Shown: piece by piece, positions 45,395 to 56,955 of the stretch | Position numbering within the stretch: position 1 is the stretch's first letter | Layout of the letters: every line of letters begins with the position of its first letter | NCBI GenBank assembly: GCA_964504915.1 | Contig: CAZDFH010000005.1 | Coordinates: 35,371-99,370 of the forward strand | Reading direction: 5' to 3' | Source: CAJBLF01 sp964504915 | GTDB lineage: Bacteria > Patescibacteriota > Gracilibacteria > Absconditabacterales > Absconditicoccaceae | Length of the DNA stretch: 64,000 nt | Notes under the pieces: generated by a model | The model's database searches: none | Told to the model about the DNA's origin: nothing | Seen by the model: the letters and a program-made list of their open reading frames with translations, nothing else | Program-made: the position numbers and the translations under genes

Positions 45395-47614
45395 TTACTT
45401 GCTGTTTTGTATATTACTCTTGAGAGTACTCGCATCTTCCAACATTCCTAATAAGTTGGTAACAAAGGTATTTCGAAAGACTTGATGAGAATCCAAGAAA
45501 CTAATAACGTCCTCTCCCAAGAGGGCGATTTTTTGATCCTGATAGAGAGAAATAGGATCTTTGAGTGATTTGTTTGCCGCATCCATGGCTGCTGTATATT
45601 TTTCTAATGACGCTTGCTGTGCTGCCTTGACACCCACATCTTCTAGATTTGCTTTATTAGCTGCAACGTCTGAGATGATGACATATTTATTATAATTGTC
45701 TGACTTGGCATCGGGAGAGAGGTTGAGTAGCGCATCTGTATTGTTGGCTGCCTCTATTACTTTCTTTCTCTGGTTTGCAACATCCGCTTTCTGAGTGAAG
45801 ATAGGTTTGAATGCAAAGAAAATTTTGAAGTCTAAAATATCGGATAGCGTGAGCTTGATATCAAAATCTAGAAACTCTTTGGTGGTAGTATATTTGACCA
45901 TATTACCACTCCTCTTGAGCCCTTGTAATGCATCGACGACAGCATCTATGATTTGTTGGATACTTGATATATTTTGACGAGTCGGTGTAGTGGTTTTGGA
46001 TTCTACAGGCACTTTACAGAATTTGAGATTGACCATATCTTCTACCATATTTCGTCCTTCTCCCTGCGGTCAAGATACCATGAAACACGAACAGTCTACT
46101 ACACAGAGTGTCCCATCTTCATCTACCTGTCTATCACAAGCTACTTTCTTTGCTTTCGCAGAGATGAGGCAAGTTGTCTTTGCTATACCAGATAACTGAT
46201 TGCACGTAGCGACTTTATTCTCGCTTTCTGTCTGACAAGAAACTTTATTAATTTTTTCTGTATCAGCACAGGTCTGAATACATGATCTTGCACAACCAAG
46301 TTGGCATTGCATTTGTTCAGCCAAAGGTAAGTTGATACAGGCATCTCAGCAGGTACTATCTCATGGAGATCACGCACCAAAAGCCATTTCTGAATAGGTA
46401 TTCGCTATTGCGTTGATAGCATCTGTAGGAGAATTGGGATTTGATTTGATAGCTTTGTCATATGCACTCTTAGCACCTGATAGTAAATGATCGTTGATGA
46501 GATCATTGATATTTGCTGTCTTGATAAAATCAATTAATCATGCAACATATTCCTCTGTGGGGATAGGCTCTTCTTGTATTGCTGCCTCTGATGTGACTGG
46601 TATGGCACCTGTTGCACACTGACTACCTACGACAAACTCATATTCTGACTGTGCGAAGCTGGATGGATTGGTGGTCGCGAGAAATTGTTGTACGTCTGGA
46701 TCTGTAGTGATTGTCTGGTTTCTTTCTGTGTCAGTTGTACCAAGAGAGGCTGGTGTCCTGACGTTTTGGATGACGGTTCCCCCGATAGACAAGCTAGGCA
46801 GTGTCCAGTCAGCCACCGTTTTTTTTGTTCAGTTTTCATTTCCTGTTCCGTTTTCTGTCTTTGGGTCAGGTGTGGTTCCCGTGGTGACTCCTGTAGATGT
46901 GTTGGACGCATTATCACTTCATCACTGTCCACTCGCAGTAGGTAATGCGTAGAATAGCATCTCTGGCGTGCTCTTGAATGAAGAGAAAAAGATATTGCCA
47001 ATATCATTGATGTCCAAGAGGAGATCAAAATCGCTGTCAGATTTATTTCCATTTCGATAAAGATCTTCTCCATAGTTACTCTGACTCATGGTGTCGAGCA
47101 TAAAATTTCCATTGATGCTCTGATAATACACATCGGCTACTTGACTGGCGAGATCGCTATAATTATCTACCGTAGGATGTTGAATTTTGAAGCATGAGAA
47201 AAAATGAGCATAACTTTTGGTGATGTCTGCGGGCAGAGGAAGTGTCCATCATCCATCTTGCATGTCAGAGATTACCACATGAGTAAAGAAAGTCTGGAAT
47301 GCTATATTGCTATTATAGAGGACATAGAGCACATCTTTGGATGTCACTGCACATGACTGCTTGGAGAAATATGCCACTACCCCATCGATAGCCTTTTGTG
47401 TAGCTCACAGTTCATTGGTCTTGGCAAGCTTGAGTGCCTTCTCGTAGATATTACTTACCTGAGACTTGCCAGCGAAGAGTGTGGTGATATCTTGATTACT
47501 TTGTGATGATTGTTGTAGTACTTTGGAAAAATCTATAGCAAAAGTATAGGGAGATATTCCCAGCAAACCAATGAGGAGACACAGAAAGATTTTTTTACTT
47601 CTGTACTTGGACAT
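45395..47614 (-). CDS. Large exported cysteine-rich protein, unknown function
   Basis: This 739-residue protein has a signal peptide (KIFLCLLIGLLGISPYTFA). The N-terminal half is helical. A Thr/Asn/Gly-rich linker (NASNTSTGVTTGTTPDPKTE) lies near residues 230-250. A compact cysteine-rich segment around 430-520 contains CGDACINLPLAEQMQCQLGC, RSCIQTCAD and CVVDCSCFMV. The C-terminal part is helical again. I recognise no family. Its start overlaps the end of the next upstream gene by 20 bp, and its 3' end lies 9 bp from the convergent VirB2-like gene. Confidence 0.7.
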
Positions 47615-48728
47615 TCTGCAGTGTATAATAAAGCTGGCTAATTGGCGTATATATTTTGGCGAGTGGTTTGAGGAATCATTGAAGATCTTCCTGATACATG
47701 AGGAATCCTATGTGAAGTGGAAACGCAGAATAGATATCTCTCATCATTCTCAATGTCATGCTAAGTGCTTGTTGCGATCGAGTAAATTCATTACTGAATG
47801 TGCTCGTTCTCTGGTACACTTCTGTATTGGCAATGGCTACTGGAGCCTTAAGTAGCACCGTTGGATTTGCCTTAATCATGAGTGTATAGTAGCTCATGAA
47901 GAGGCGATAATAGAAAAGTTCGTTGTAGGTCAAGTTGAGAAATCTCTGTAGTGAATTAGTCGTATCTCCATACAATCAGCAGAGAAATAAACTATAATTT
48001 TTTTCCTCACATGCTTTGGGATCTTTCTGAATATTTTTTGGCAGAAATACTTTGACATCAGAGAGTATCTTCTGCGTATTTTTGATATAGTTTTTGAGCG
48101 TCCTACACGTGTTTGGATACTTAGGATTATCTTGGTCACAAATATTTATAGTGAAATAATTCTGTGAAAATGCATTTGCTCCTGCATCAAAGTCTTGTGT
48201 CGCATCAAATCCAAATAGTGTGGGTTCTTTGAGATTGGCGTAATCATTGATGATTATATTAAATAATTTGGGGATATATTTGGAAAGATTACATTGAGAC
48301 ATATCTGTATTTGGTGAACAGAAGTTTGTCTTACTAGTCGTGTTTACCACTACTGGACGCACATCCTCGATACCCAGCTGGGCAAAGGTAGTCAGTTTGA
48401 ATATTCATCCCTTCTTCTCAAATCCTGGAGCTGTGCTACGTCGATCCCCATTGATATTGGAACAGAGCAAATAGACAAATGCCGATTGCTTGGCATCATA
48501 AGTAAACTTATTGGATGACATTGATCATGCTGATGTGACTGCATTACAAAAATTTTGGATCATGCCTTTGACATCACCTTCTCTAGAAAGCACTGCACCA
48601 TTGCCTTGAAGCATGGTTGCACTTATTCCATCTAGGTATGCAGAAAAATCATCAGCTCTCACATAGGTCATCAGACCTAAAGAACTAACCAGTATTCACA
48701 AGAAGAATATTCTCTTCATACCTCTCAT
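47595..48728 (-). CDS. Exported protein, unknown function
   Basis: This 377-residue protein has a signal peptide (MKRIFFLGILVSSLGLMTYV; the Gly is TGA) and several cysteines (NFCNAV, LLCSNI, NFCSPNTDMSQCN, NICDQD, NTCRTL, KACEEK). The mature part is helical. ATG 48728 or 48719 may be the start. The last 20 bp overlap the following gene in another frame, which points to translational coupling within this minus-strand operon. Confidence 0.65.
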
Positions 48729-48807
48729 ACTGCGGAATATAATTTTAAAATTTTTAATTTCTAATTTCTAAGCTACCCATTTTACCAACAACTCATTTTA
48801 CCCAGTC

Positions 48808-50244
48808 CTACTGACATACTTGTCCAAGATTTCATCATTGTAATTTACAAGCATCGACTAGCTCTTTGATGAGCGTGGCATCGCTACTATCCTTACTTCC
48901 TAGCAATTCTTTGGCGGCTGTGATTTGTTGCCCTATAGTAGTAAATCTTGGTGTGATATCTTTGACGTCACTAAAGCTTATCATCTCCATATCTCTTTGC
49001 TGACTTTCTAGGAATGGATTCATACCATCACGTATCCATGTAGCAAAATCTGTCGATGATATTGCTGTGTCAGATGATGATGCAGTGGTTTTGATCTGGT
49101 CTATGGCATTGGTGTCTTTGCTCTTGGCTTCTATCGTTGCTGTCCTTCGATTGGTAAATGCTCCAGACCGTTGCTGACGAATCTGTTGCAGACTCTTGAG
49201 TGCACCGCCATCATCAATTGTTTTGTTGACTAATCCTGTTGTCCTTTGTTGTGTACCATAATAGGTATCGAGTAATTCTCTTTCTCTTGATTGGAATGCA
49301 GGATCAGGATTTTTTTTGAAGAGCTGTGTCAATCTCTTGGCTGCATCTACAAATCACGAAATAGCCTTCTGTGAAGTAGCTATAGTGCCCGAGCTTAATC
49401 TTGCCATATTTTTTTTGAATTGTTTGAATGCATTATCACAGATATTATTCGTAGCTCTGGCACAGGTATATTGCTTGTCCATACTCTGTATAGCCACTGG
49501 CTCAAATCATAACATCATCTTACCTTCCGTATTTCATTTTTCTCGTGGAGTAAATTGATCGATATTATTAGTAGCAAGATAAGATTTCATAGCAGCTAAT
49601 ATCCTGCCTACCATGGAAGCCACGTTGACGTAGCTTGCTCCATTGGAAATGGAAGATGTCTTGGTGAGTAATCCTTTTTTCTGGTATGCGTCTAAAATTT
49701 TCTGAATGTGGTTTACGTTCGCATCGTTGATGGTCACTGCAATCCATCCTCATCACAGTCAGAGTTCATATCTTTTTTGTGTGAGTGAAGCGTCTATTTT
49801 TTCTACCACCTGGAGATCACGTCCAAATATTTTATTTTTGAATAAGGTAAGAATTCCTGCAAACATATCTTTGAGTCATCACCACTGCTGAGGTGACGTG
49901 AAAATAGCTGTCGTCGCAGCGAGAAAATTAAGTTTTTGTCAGACATTCTTGGTTATTTTACTGACAACGCCTAGCTTGGGTGGGATAAATGTATCTCCTT
50001 CAAATCGATTTGGGTTGACGTATTTGCCTATATATTCTCATTTAGTACCAATGGTGTGCATAGCGTTGATTAGTTCTTGTGCAAGATCCATCATCCGAGT
50101 AAATTCTTGTGGTGCAGATCCACAGATATTTATGCTTTCACAATATTGTTTACTTACATCATTTGTCGTTTGCGCAAAAACTCCTGCTCAAGAGAGCAAA
50201 AGCAATGTCATCATAACAGCGATCGGAAATTTGCGAACAACCAT
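48808..50244 (-). CDS. Exported protein, unknown function
   Basis: This 478-residue protein has a signal peptide (MMTLLLLSGAGVFA) and a mostly helical, Gln/Lys/Thr-rich mature part. Cysteines appear in pairs (YCESINICGS, YTCARATNNICD), a pattern seen in its operon neighbours too. It ends at TAG 48808. Nine or more TGA codons are glycine. I know no homologue. It is the second gene of the minus-strand set that faces the giant protein. Confidence 0.65.
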
Positions 50245-50346
50245 GTACAAATCAAATTTCTGAATTTAAAATTTCTTTCAATTTTAGAATCAATCTCGCA
50301 TTAATGAAATTCGAAACAACATACAGGTAACTTTCAACCTTCCACT

Positions 50347-50362
50347 CCTGCCTACTGGCAGG
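50347..50362. repeat. Hairpin CCTGCC-TACT-GGCAGG
   Basis: A perfect 6-bp GC stem with a 4-base loop followed by CAGGTTCAACTTTCAACC, in the 168-bp spacer between two genes of the same operon. It resembles the other GC-rich palindromic inserts of the window. Confidence 0.65.
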
Positions 50363-50412
50363 CAGGTTCAACTTTCAACCCCAAAGTGAAATTAGCTCTT
50401 GTATCCAAGCAC

Positions 50413-52002
50413 TTACTTAGCCGCTATCACTTTGGATAGTTTGTCCTGCAAGATAATGGATTCATTTTTATCATCGCAGATACTGAGTGCTTGAGAATAG
50501 GCGTCTTTTGCTTGAGCATATTCGTTATTTGAGAAATAGTAATCACCGAGTACGTGATAGAGATACGACTGATGATACGTAGTAGATAAATATACAAGTT
50601 TGTCTGCTATTCAAGCCCAAGTTGAGTTTGCCAGAGCTAGTCAGACTTCGCCATAGGTACACACATCTGCTCCACTACCCAGAGTGCTTGCGCATGCATT
50701 GAGATATAGTGCTACCAAAGCCTTATTTTCACGATACAAAGTAAATGGTTGACCCACACGGTAGGGAGCATAAAACATAGTTTTGAAAAAATTCGCAAAG
50801 TCAGTATCCAGTATATCTGGTTGTCCGAGAAGATTTTGTCGTACACGTAGAGCATTATCTGTGTCCTCTCCTGCTACATAATTGAGTAATCTATATCTGT
50901 AGACGTCGGTCAATAATGTGTGGTCTAGTACTTGATTGAGAAATAATACTGATTGCTCATTGTCACCAAGCCAGTAATAACAAGCTCCGACAAGAAACAT
51001 ATATTGATCTTTGTTTGCACTATCAAAATCTGCTAACTTGAGAAAATATTCTGCTGCGACATCTCGATTGTTGCTGAGAAAATTTGCATAGGCTAAAATC
51101 TGATAAGGTAACATATAATCACTATTTTGCATCACTACTGCAAGAGCAATCTTTTTTGCTACAGAGAAATATCAGTGCTTGAGCATACTTAGAGCGACTA
51201 AAGCATCTCTGTAATATGCTGGAGCATTGGTCGATCCAGAAGCTTCTTGTATCGCTTGAGCGTATGCTTGGATGATTGGCGTATAGGTAGATGTGCTGAC
51301 TTTTGCTCGTAATGCTGTAGCATCGCTATATTTTTGGAATCGGACTTGGATCATTCCCTGATAAAAATTTTCATCGTCTTGTGTCAGCAAGCCTTCACTT
51401 CTATACTGCTGTATCAAAGGGAGTAATGTATTGATACTGCTTGGATCTTCTAAGGAAACGGTTTCGCTATGAAACAAAACATACAGGATGACCTTCACGT
51501 CTACTAATTTTTCATAGTCTGGTTTGCTCATCAGCATTTTGAGATACGTATTCGCGTCTTTAAACTGGTAGCTAGAAGCCAAGCGCTGGATAAGTGTCGT
51601 GAGAATCTTCGTATCTGAAGTCTTATCGTATAACGATTCTAGGATATGAATATCTTCTATACTTGCCTGTTGCTGAGAAACGTTGAGTGCTCCGTCTTGT
51701 CCAGATCATGGAGAGAATGTTTCATCTCCTGCAGACTGATGAGCTACAGGAATAGTTGTATCGTTTATCTCTAATTGACTAGCGATGAGGTCTGGGTTTT
51801 CTGTCGATGGTTGAGGTAATTCTTTTTGTATTTGGATGACTCCATCATCAGATATCTTCTGATTGGCATCTTCAGACATTCTTGGTCCAGATGCACTATC
51901 AAAGAAAAGAAAGCTTAACCATAAGCTCAGTGCCATTATTCAGATAATTCATACTGTCTTTTTATTCATAAACATTCAGGCTTCGTTATTACGTAAAATC
52001 AT
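50413..52002 (-). CDS. Membrane-anchored TPR-like protein
   Basis: This 529-residue protein has one N-terminal transmembrane segment (KTVGIIGIMALSLWLSFLFF) after a short cytoplasmic tail, then a disordered Ser/Asp/Gln-rich stretch to about residue 110. The rest is helical with TPR-like hairpins, for example AYANFLSNNRDVAAEYFLKL, VGACYYWLGDNEQSVLFLNQ, and HVLGDYYFSNNEYAQAKDAY near the end. TPR proteins commonly act as scaffolds for secretion or pilus assembly. It is the first gene of the four-gene minus-strand set. ATGs at 51975 and 51969 are alternative starts. Confidence 0.7.
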
Positions 52003-52129
52003 AGAATAAGTATATTCCAAAAGCCTAGAAAGAGCAAAAATAAGCTGATAGAATAAAAAATAGTGGTTGACATTTGTTTATTTATACGCTAGGGATGATT
52101 CTATGTGGATACGTAATGCACATCAACAA

Positions 52130-52168
52130 AAAAAACCGAGTCAACCCGTAGGTCACATCAGTTTTTTG
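52130..52168. terminator. Terminator of the S10-spc cluster
   Basis: AAAAACCGA and TCAGTTTTT arms (one mismatch) flank a loop with CAACCCGTAGGTC. On the minus strand a T run follows. It lies 76 bp past the secY stop. The loop is a close relative of the one at 27192-27231. Confidence 0.65.
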
Positions 52169-52243
52169 TATTTTGAAATTATCTTTAAACTCTTAGTCGA
52201 GATTTGAGGTTTTACTGTTGTCTGTTATCTCATTTTACTCAAT

Positions 52244-53587
52244 CTATTTCCTTCCAGAATTCAAATCGATCTTATCATATCTCTGCATCAACATATCTGT
52301 CTTTACTTTACCGACGATATCTTGGACTACTCCAACGATGATGATGACTCCAGAACCAGTAACTACCACTGGTAATGAACCGAGAGATTGGACGATATCT
52401 TGGATAAATGGAATATAATTGAGGATATAACTATAGACTCAGATAATCGCTAGACCTACTCCACCTCGAAGACATAAATGCATCAATATACCATTGATAT
52501 ATTTTGCTGTCTCTTTTCCTGGTCTGATACCTGGTACAAATCATCCTCTCTTCTGTACATTATCAGCGATTCTCTCTGGAGAGAATACAATCATTGTATA
52601 GAAGAACGTGAATGCAACGATCAGAATGAAATAGAAGATGACAGCTAATATTCCTGGTTGCTGAGAATAGATATTGAGGTTTGATTCTATCCAGTTTGCC
52701 ATAGCAACTAACTTGGTATTCATTGGCTGAAACTGTGTGATTAATTTAGATAATAAGTATGGAAATGATACGAATGCGATAGAGAAGATAATAGGCACCA
52801 TACCTACTGGATTCATAGGGATAGGAAGTGATGATGATTCTTGCACTTTTCATCTTCTTGCATAAATGATAGGTATCTCTTTGATAGATTTGAGGATCAA
52901 TATTGATAAGAAAATAAGTACCAATACTATGACCAGCATAAATACGATGACTCACAAAACATTGGTCGAACTAGATACACTCGAATATATTTTTTGTACC
53001 ATACCAGATACGATAGATGCGAAAATAAGTAAGGATACTCAGTTGGAGATTCCTTTTTCTGTAATCAATTCACCCAACCACATAAGGAATACTGATCCTA
53101 CAGTCATGACGACTGCAGACAATAATACGTTGGGTAAGGTCGTAGAAATAACGTTTCCTCCCAGCATATAATTGATGAAAAATACCATACCTATGGATTG
53201 CAAAAATGCCAAGGGGACTGATAAATATCTAGTATACTGTGCTATCTTTTGCTGACCAACTTCTCATTGTTCAGTGAGTTCTTCTAGCTTAGGTACGACT
53301 GAGCCAAGCAATTGCATGATGATAGACGCATTGATGAAAGCTGCCAATCCTACTGCGATGATAGAGAAATTATCCAAAGATCCTCACAATAGCATTAGGA
53401 AGTAACTTAGTCCTCCACCACTTGTGGCATCTAATGTCCTTGTCATTAGTTCATTAATATGGACGAATGGAATAGGTATGAATACCATTAATCTATATAC
53501 GGCAAGCATTATAAGGGTAAAGATAATCTTTCTCCTTATCGTAGGATTTTCTCGTATTTCCTTGATTCTATTGAAGAACTTTTCCAT
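52244..53587 (-). CDS. secY: Preprotein translocase subunit SecY
   Basis: This 447-residue, ten-helix protein is the central channel of Sec translocation, which this organism must rely on for its many exported proteins. The start MEKFFNRIKEIRENPTIRRK, the plug region FLMLLGGSLDN, and the conserved cytoplasmic parts SSLPIPMNPVGMVPIIFS and KRGGFVPGIRPG are visible. It ends with TAG 52244-52246. It is the last gene of the ribosomal cluster; adk and map, which often follow in other bacteria, are absent. Two of the glycines in KRGGFVPG-type motifs are TGA codons. Confidence 0.96.
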
Positions 53588-53613
53588 AGAGAAATCTTAA
53601 TAAGACATAAAAT

Positions 53614-54372
53614 TTATTTTGCTTTTTTGGTAGCTGGTTTTGCTACCGGTTTTTTAGTTTCCACTTTCTTAGCAGGAGCCTTGGCTACTACTGGTTTCTT
53701 CACTTCAACTTTCTTAGCAGGAGCCTTGGCTACTACTGGTTTCTTCACTTCAACTTTCTTCTCTACTACTTTTTTCACTTCGACTTTTTTCTCTACTGCC
53801 TTTTCTACTGGCTTTACTTCTACCTTCTTTTCTACTACTTTCTTCACTTCGACTTTTTTCTCGACTGGTTTTTTTACCGTCTTGACCTTTTCTATCTTTT
53901 GTGGAGTTGCTTTTTTAGCTACTACTTTCTTACCTGGGTTGTCAATCATGTCTTGTGCTGTCTTAGAAAATCCATCGATATCTACGAATTTGATATGCTT
54001 AGCATATGCTCCATCACCAAGAATCTTCACGAGTCACTTTTCATGTTTTATATATCCCAATTCTTTCAATACTGCTTTACTAATTTCCATAGTATCAGAA
54101 ATTCTTGCATCTTGATCCAATCTATCAAGATTGATAATTTGATATTCTTTGACAAGCTTGAAATATCTTTTGAATCATCTCGCTTTAGGTAACCTCTGAA
54201 CGATGGACGTTTGTCCTCATTCGAAAAAAGCCTTCTGTGAATGTCCACTTCTGGATTTTTGTCCCTTGAGTCCCCTTCCGGAATAGTTACCTGTTCCTGT
54301 AGCGTTACCTCTTCCTCTTCTCTTCTGCTTAGGGTTAAATCCTTTGCTTTTGCTTAGTGTGTGCAGTTTCAT
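53614..54372 (-). CDS. rplO: 50S ribosomal protein uL15 with a long repetitive tail
   Basis: This protein has 252 residues. The first ~150 are uL15: MKLHTLSKSKGFNPKQKRRG, then RGLKGQKSRSG and SIVQRLPKARGF, and KILGDGAYAKHIKF toward the end. The remaining ~100 residues are a low-complexity Lys/Val/Ala/Pro tail with tandem units such as KKVEVKKPVVAKAPA, encoded by near-identical DNA repeats. Such a tail is longer than usual and may contact rRNA or be polymorphic in length. Confidence 0.93.
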
Positions 54373-54419
54373 TGAGTGTATATAATGAGTATAAAAGAAT
54401 AATTTTAAATGTTAGATTT

Positions 54420-55031
54420 CTATTCTTTAGCTTCTGATTCAGCCTTCTTCGATTCCTTTTTTTCGACTATTTTTCCTTTTTCTACTTTTACTTCACCGAC
54501 TTTCAAATCTGTTTCATCCTCTTCTTCTTCATCTGCTTCTACAGGTTCGGCGATTGCCTTATTGAAGAAATCAGCATGTTTGTAACTAGACAATGCCTTG
54601 AGTGTAGTCAGTGCATTATTTAATTTATTATTTGAACCAATTATTTTGGAAAGAATATTTTCATATCCAGCTAACTCCATTACCGCTCTAACAGAAGACC
54701 CTGCCTTCAAACCAGTACCAGGCATAGCAGGTAATAGTTTGACGAAACAAGCTTTGTATTTTGTACTTAGTTGATAAGGAACTGATTTATTTTCAGTGAT
54801 AGGTACGATAAACATATTTTTGAATGCCTCACGAGAAGCTTTGCTTACTGCAGAAGACACATCCAATCCTTTGGACACACCAATACCGATTTTGCCTTTT
54901 TTGTTGCCGACCACGACAGTAGCTCTGAATGAAAGTTTCCTTCCTCCAGTAGTTACTCTTGTTACCCTTCTGACCTCCAACAAAAGCTCTTCAAATTCTT
55001 TTTTGGTCTTGTCTTTGTTCCCAGATCTCAT
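54420..55031 (-). CDS. rpsE: 30S ribosomal protein uS5
   Basis: This 203-residue protein has the S5 RNA-binding core: EVRRVTRVTTGGRKLSFRAT, VVGNKKGKIGIGVSKG, and the C-terminal domain KLLPAMPGTGLKAGSSVRAV. The last ~45 residues are an acidic then Lys/Glu-rich extension (EADEEEEDETD) not usually present. It lies directly upstream of rplO with no rpmD between them. Confidence 0.96.
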   Translation of the reverse strand: MRSGNKDKTKKEFEELLLEVRRVTRVTTGGRKLSFRATVVVGNKKGKIGIGVSKGLDVSSAVSKASREAFKNMFIVPITENKSVPYQLSTKYKACFVKLLPAMPGTGLKAGSSVRAVMELAGYENILSKIIGSNNKLNNALTTLKALSSYKHADFFNKAIAEPVEADEEEEDETDLKVGEVKVEKGKIVEKKESKKAESEAKE

Positions 55032-55076
55032 AGATGAAATATAACACGAATAAAAATAAATTTTTACATTAGATAA

Positions 55077-55442
55077 TTATACGACGATACCGCCTTTTCT
55101 TAACCCATCAGCCAATGCCTGGACTCTACCATGATATAAATTACCATTTCTATCAAATGCTGCCTTGCTAATTCCTTTCTTTTGCATCAATTCAGCAAGT
55201 TGTTGTCCAGCCATTTCAGCTCTTTGGACTTTGGTAGTAGCTTTGACCCCTTTATCAGAAATGCAAGCCATCACATTACCAGTAGCATCAACTACTTGAG
55301 CTCCGGTATACATATTTGATTTGCTGACGATTACTCTAAAGTCTGGATGTGTAGCTTTGATTTTGCTATTGGTTTTCTTCTTCCTCTGAGAGAAAGTGAT
55401 CGCCTTTGGTCCTTTGACCTTTTTCAAATTTTGCATGAGCAC
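55077..55442 (-). CDS. rplR: 50S ribosomal protein uL18
   Basis: This 121-residue 5S-rRNA-binding protein has FRVIVSKSNMYTGAQVVDAT and the C-terminal FDRNGNLYHGRVQALADGLR typical of uL18. The start may be ATG 55442 or ATG 55436 (MQNLKKVKG). It lies 19 bp after the rplF stop. Confidence 0.95.
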   Translation of the reverse strand: MLMQNLKKVKGPKAITFSQRKKKTNSKIKATHPDFRVIVSKSNMYTGAQVVDATGNVMACISDKGVKATTKVQRAEMAGQQLAELMQKKGISKAAFDRNGNLYHGRVQALADGLRKGGIVV

Positions 55443-55460
55443 TAGCTATAAAGATTAAAA

Positions 55461-56006
55461 TTATTTCTTAGTTGCTTTACCTGGTTTTAGTTTGATGTAT
55501 TCGTCAAAATATCTGATTCCCTTGCCTTTGTATGGCTCTGGAACTTTGAGTGCCTTGAGTTTTGCAGCAACCTCACCGAGATATTGTTTGTCTATTCCAT
55601 TCATAGTGATGATAGTATTTCCTTTGACGTCTTGTTCTACTTTAGTTTCTATAGATTGAGGAATTTCGAAATTAACCTTGTGAGAATATCCGATAGCAAG
55701 GATTAATTTCTTGCCTTCCAATTTAGCTCCATATCCAACTCCAGTGATCATAAGCTTCTTTTCGTATCCTTCAGTCACTCCGTGTACCATATTAGCGACT
55801 AGAGTTCTTGTCAATCCTCGTAGATTTTTCTTCTCTTCATCTGCGACAGATATCGTAATTTCATTATCTTTGGTCGTCAATACTACACCATCCAAAAGTG
55901 TATAAGAGAGTTGTCCTTTTGGCCCTTTGACCATCACTGTCTTATCTTGGAGAGATATTTCTACTCCTGTAGGTATTGCGATAACTTTTTTTCCAACTTT
56001 AGACAT
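55461..56006 (-). CDS. rplF: 50S ribosomal protein uL6
   Basis: This 181-residue protein has the two-domain uL6 layout: MSKVGKKVIAIPTGVEISLQ at the start, LVANMVHGVTEGYEKKLMIT in the middle, and KALKVPEPYKGKGIRYFDEY at the end, which binds near the sarcin-ricin loop. The length is standard. Confidence 0.96.
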   Translation of the reverse strand: MSKVGKKVIAIPTGVEISLQDKTVMVKGPKGQLSYTLLDGVVLTTKDNEITISVADEEKKNLRGLTRTLVANMVHGVTEGYEKKLMITGVGYGAKLEGKKLILAIGYSHKVNFEIPQSIETKVEQDVKGNTIITMNGIDKQYLGEVAAKLKALKVPEPYKGKGIRYFDEYIKLKPGKATKK

Positions 56007-56120
56007 ACTAGTTTTAGTGATTAGAATTAAAATAATGTTTTGATATAGATGTGAGACATAAGACTTGAGACATAAGATATTATATTTTTTGTCTTACGTC
56101 TTGATACTTAAGTCTAACTA

Positions 56121-56531
56121 CTAATATATTTCTGCTATAAGTTCCCCTCCTATTTTCTTTTCGTGTGCGACGTGAGTAGCCATCAATCCTTGATTTGTAG
56201 AGATAATACCGATACCTTTACCACCCGCGACGAGCTTCAGATCTTTGTATCCTACATACCATGGTCTAGATGGTTTGGAGAAAAATTTCACGTGAGGAAT
56301 ATCATCTACTGGATTGATTACCTTTTTGAGTGTGATATTGATCGTCTTCTGGACCTTATCTTTCTCTTCTACGATTTCATATGCTTTTACGAATCCGTAT
56401 TGTTTGAGTAGATTCAAGATGTCAGTTCTAAATACAGAAAATCATACTCATTGGACAGTAGTTTTCCTGGCCATATATGCATTTTTGATTCTGATAAGAA
56501 GATCATGAATTGGTGCATTAACATAGGTCAT
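56121..56531 (-). CDS. rpsH: 30S ribosomal protein uS8
   Basis: This 136-residue protein starts MTYVNAPIHDLLIRIKNAYM and ends with the conserved GKGIGIISTNQGLMATHVA and GGELIAEIY. Two TGA codons at 56442 and 56448 are glycines in VQGVGFS. It binds the central domain of 16S rRNA and, in many bacteria, represses the spc operon. The 90-bp spacer to rplF holds repeated GACATAAG-type words. Confidence 0.95.
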
Positions 56532-56646
56532 CTGGGTGCAATAATTAATGATAAATAATTTCTTTTAATGTATAGTTTATAATTTATAATTCAGAATCGT
56601 GATATTTTTTTATACATTCTGCATTATACATTCTGCATTAGGTATC

Positions 56647-56862
56647 CTACCAGCTTGCTTTCTTGAGTCCCATAATCATTCCTTCTCTTCCAAATTTTCT
56701 CAAACAAACTCTGCAGACACCAAAATCTCTGACGTAGGATTTTACTCTTCAGCACAATCTGCATCTATTGTAATATTTAGTAGGCTGTTTGAGTGCTTTG
56801 CCTTCCGTAAATCTTTTTTCATACATTTTGGATTGCTTAGCTTTGAGTGATGTTCTTGCCAT
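56647..56862 (-). CDS. rpsN: 30S ribosomal protein uS14, zinc-binding type
   Basis: This 71-residue protein has the CRLCGRV and CRVCLRKF motifs that supply four zinc-binding cysteines, and ends with the typical MGLKKASW. The glycine of CRLCGR is TGA. It closes at TAG 56647-56649. Confidence 0.95.
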
Positions 56863-56955
56863 CTTGGCTTATGTATAAAGTGATAAAATACCGTGGTGAA
56901 TAATGAGCAGTGGGTATTAAGATTTATCTTATGTCTTGCGTCTTGTATCTTGCGA

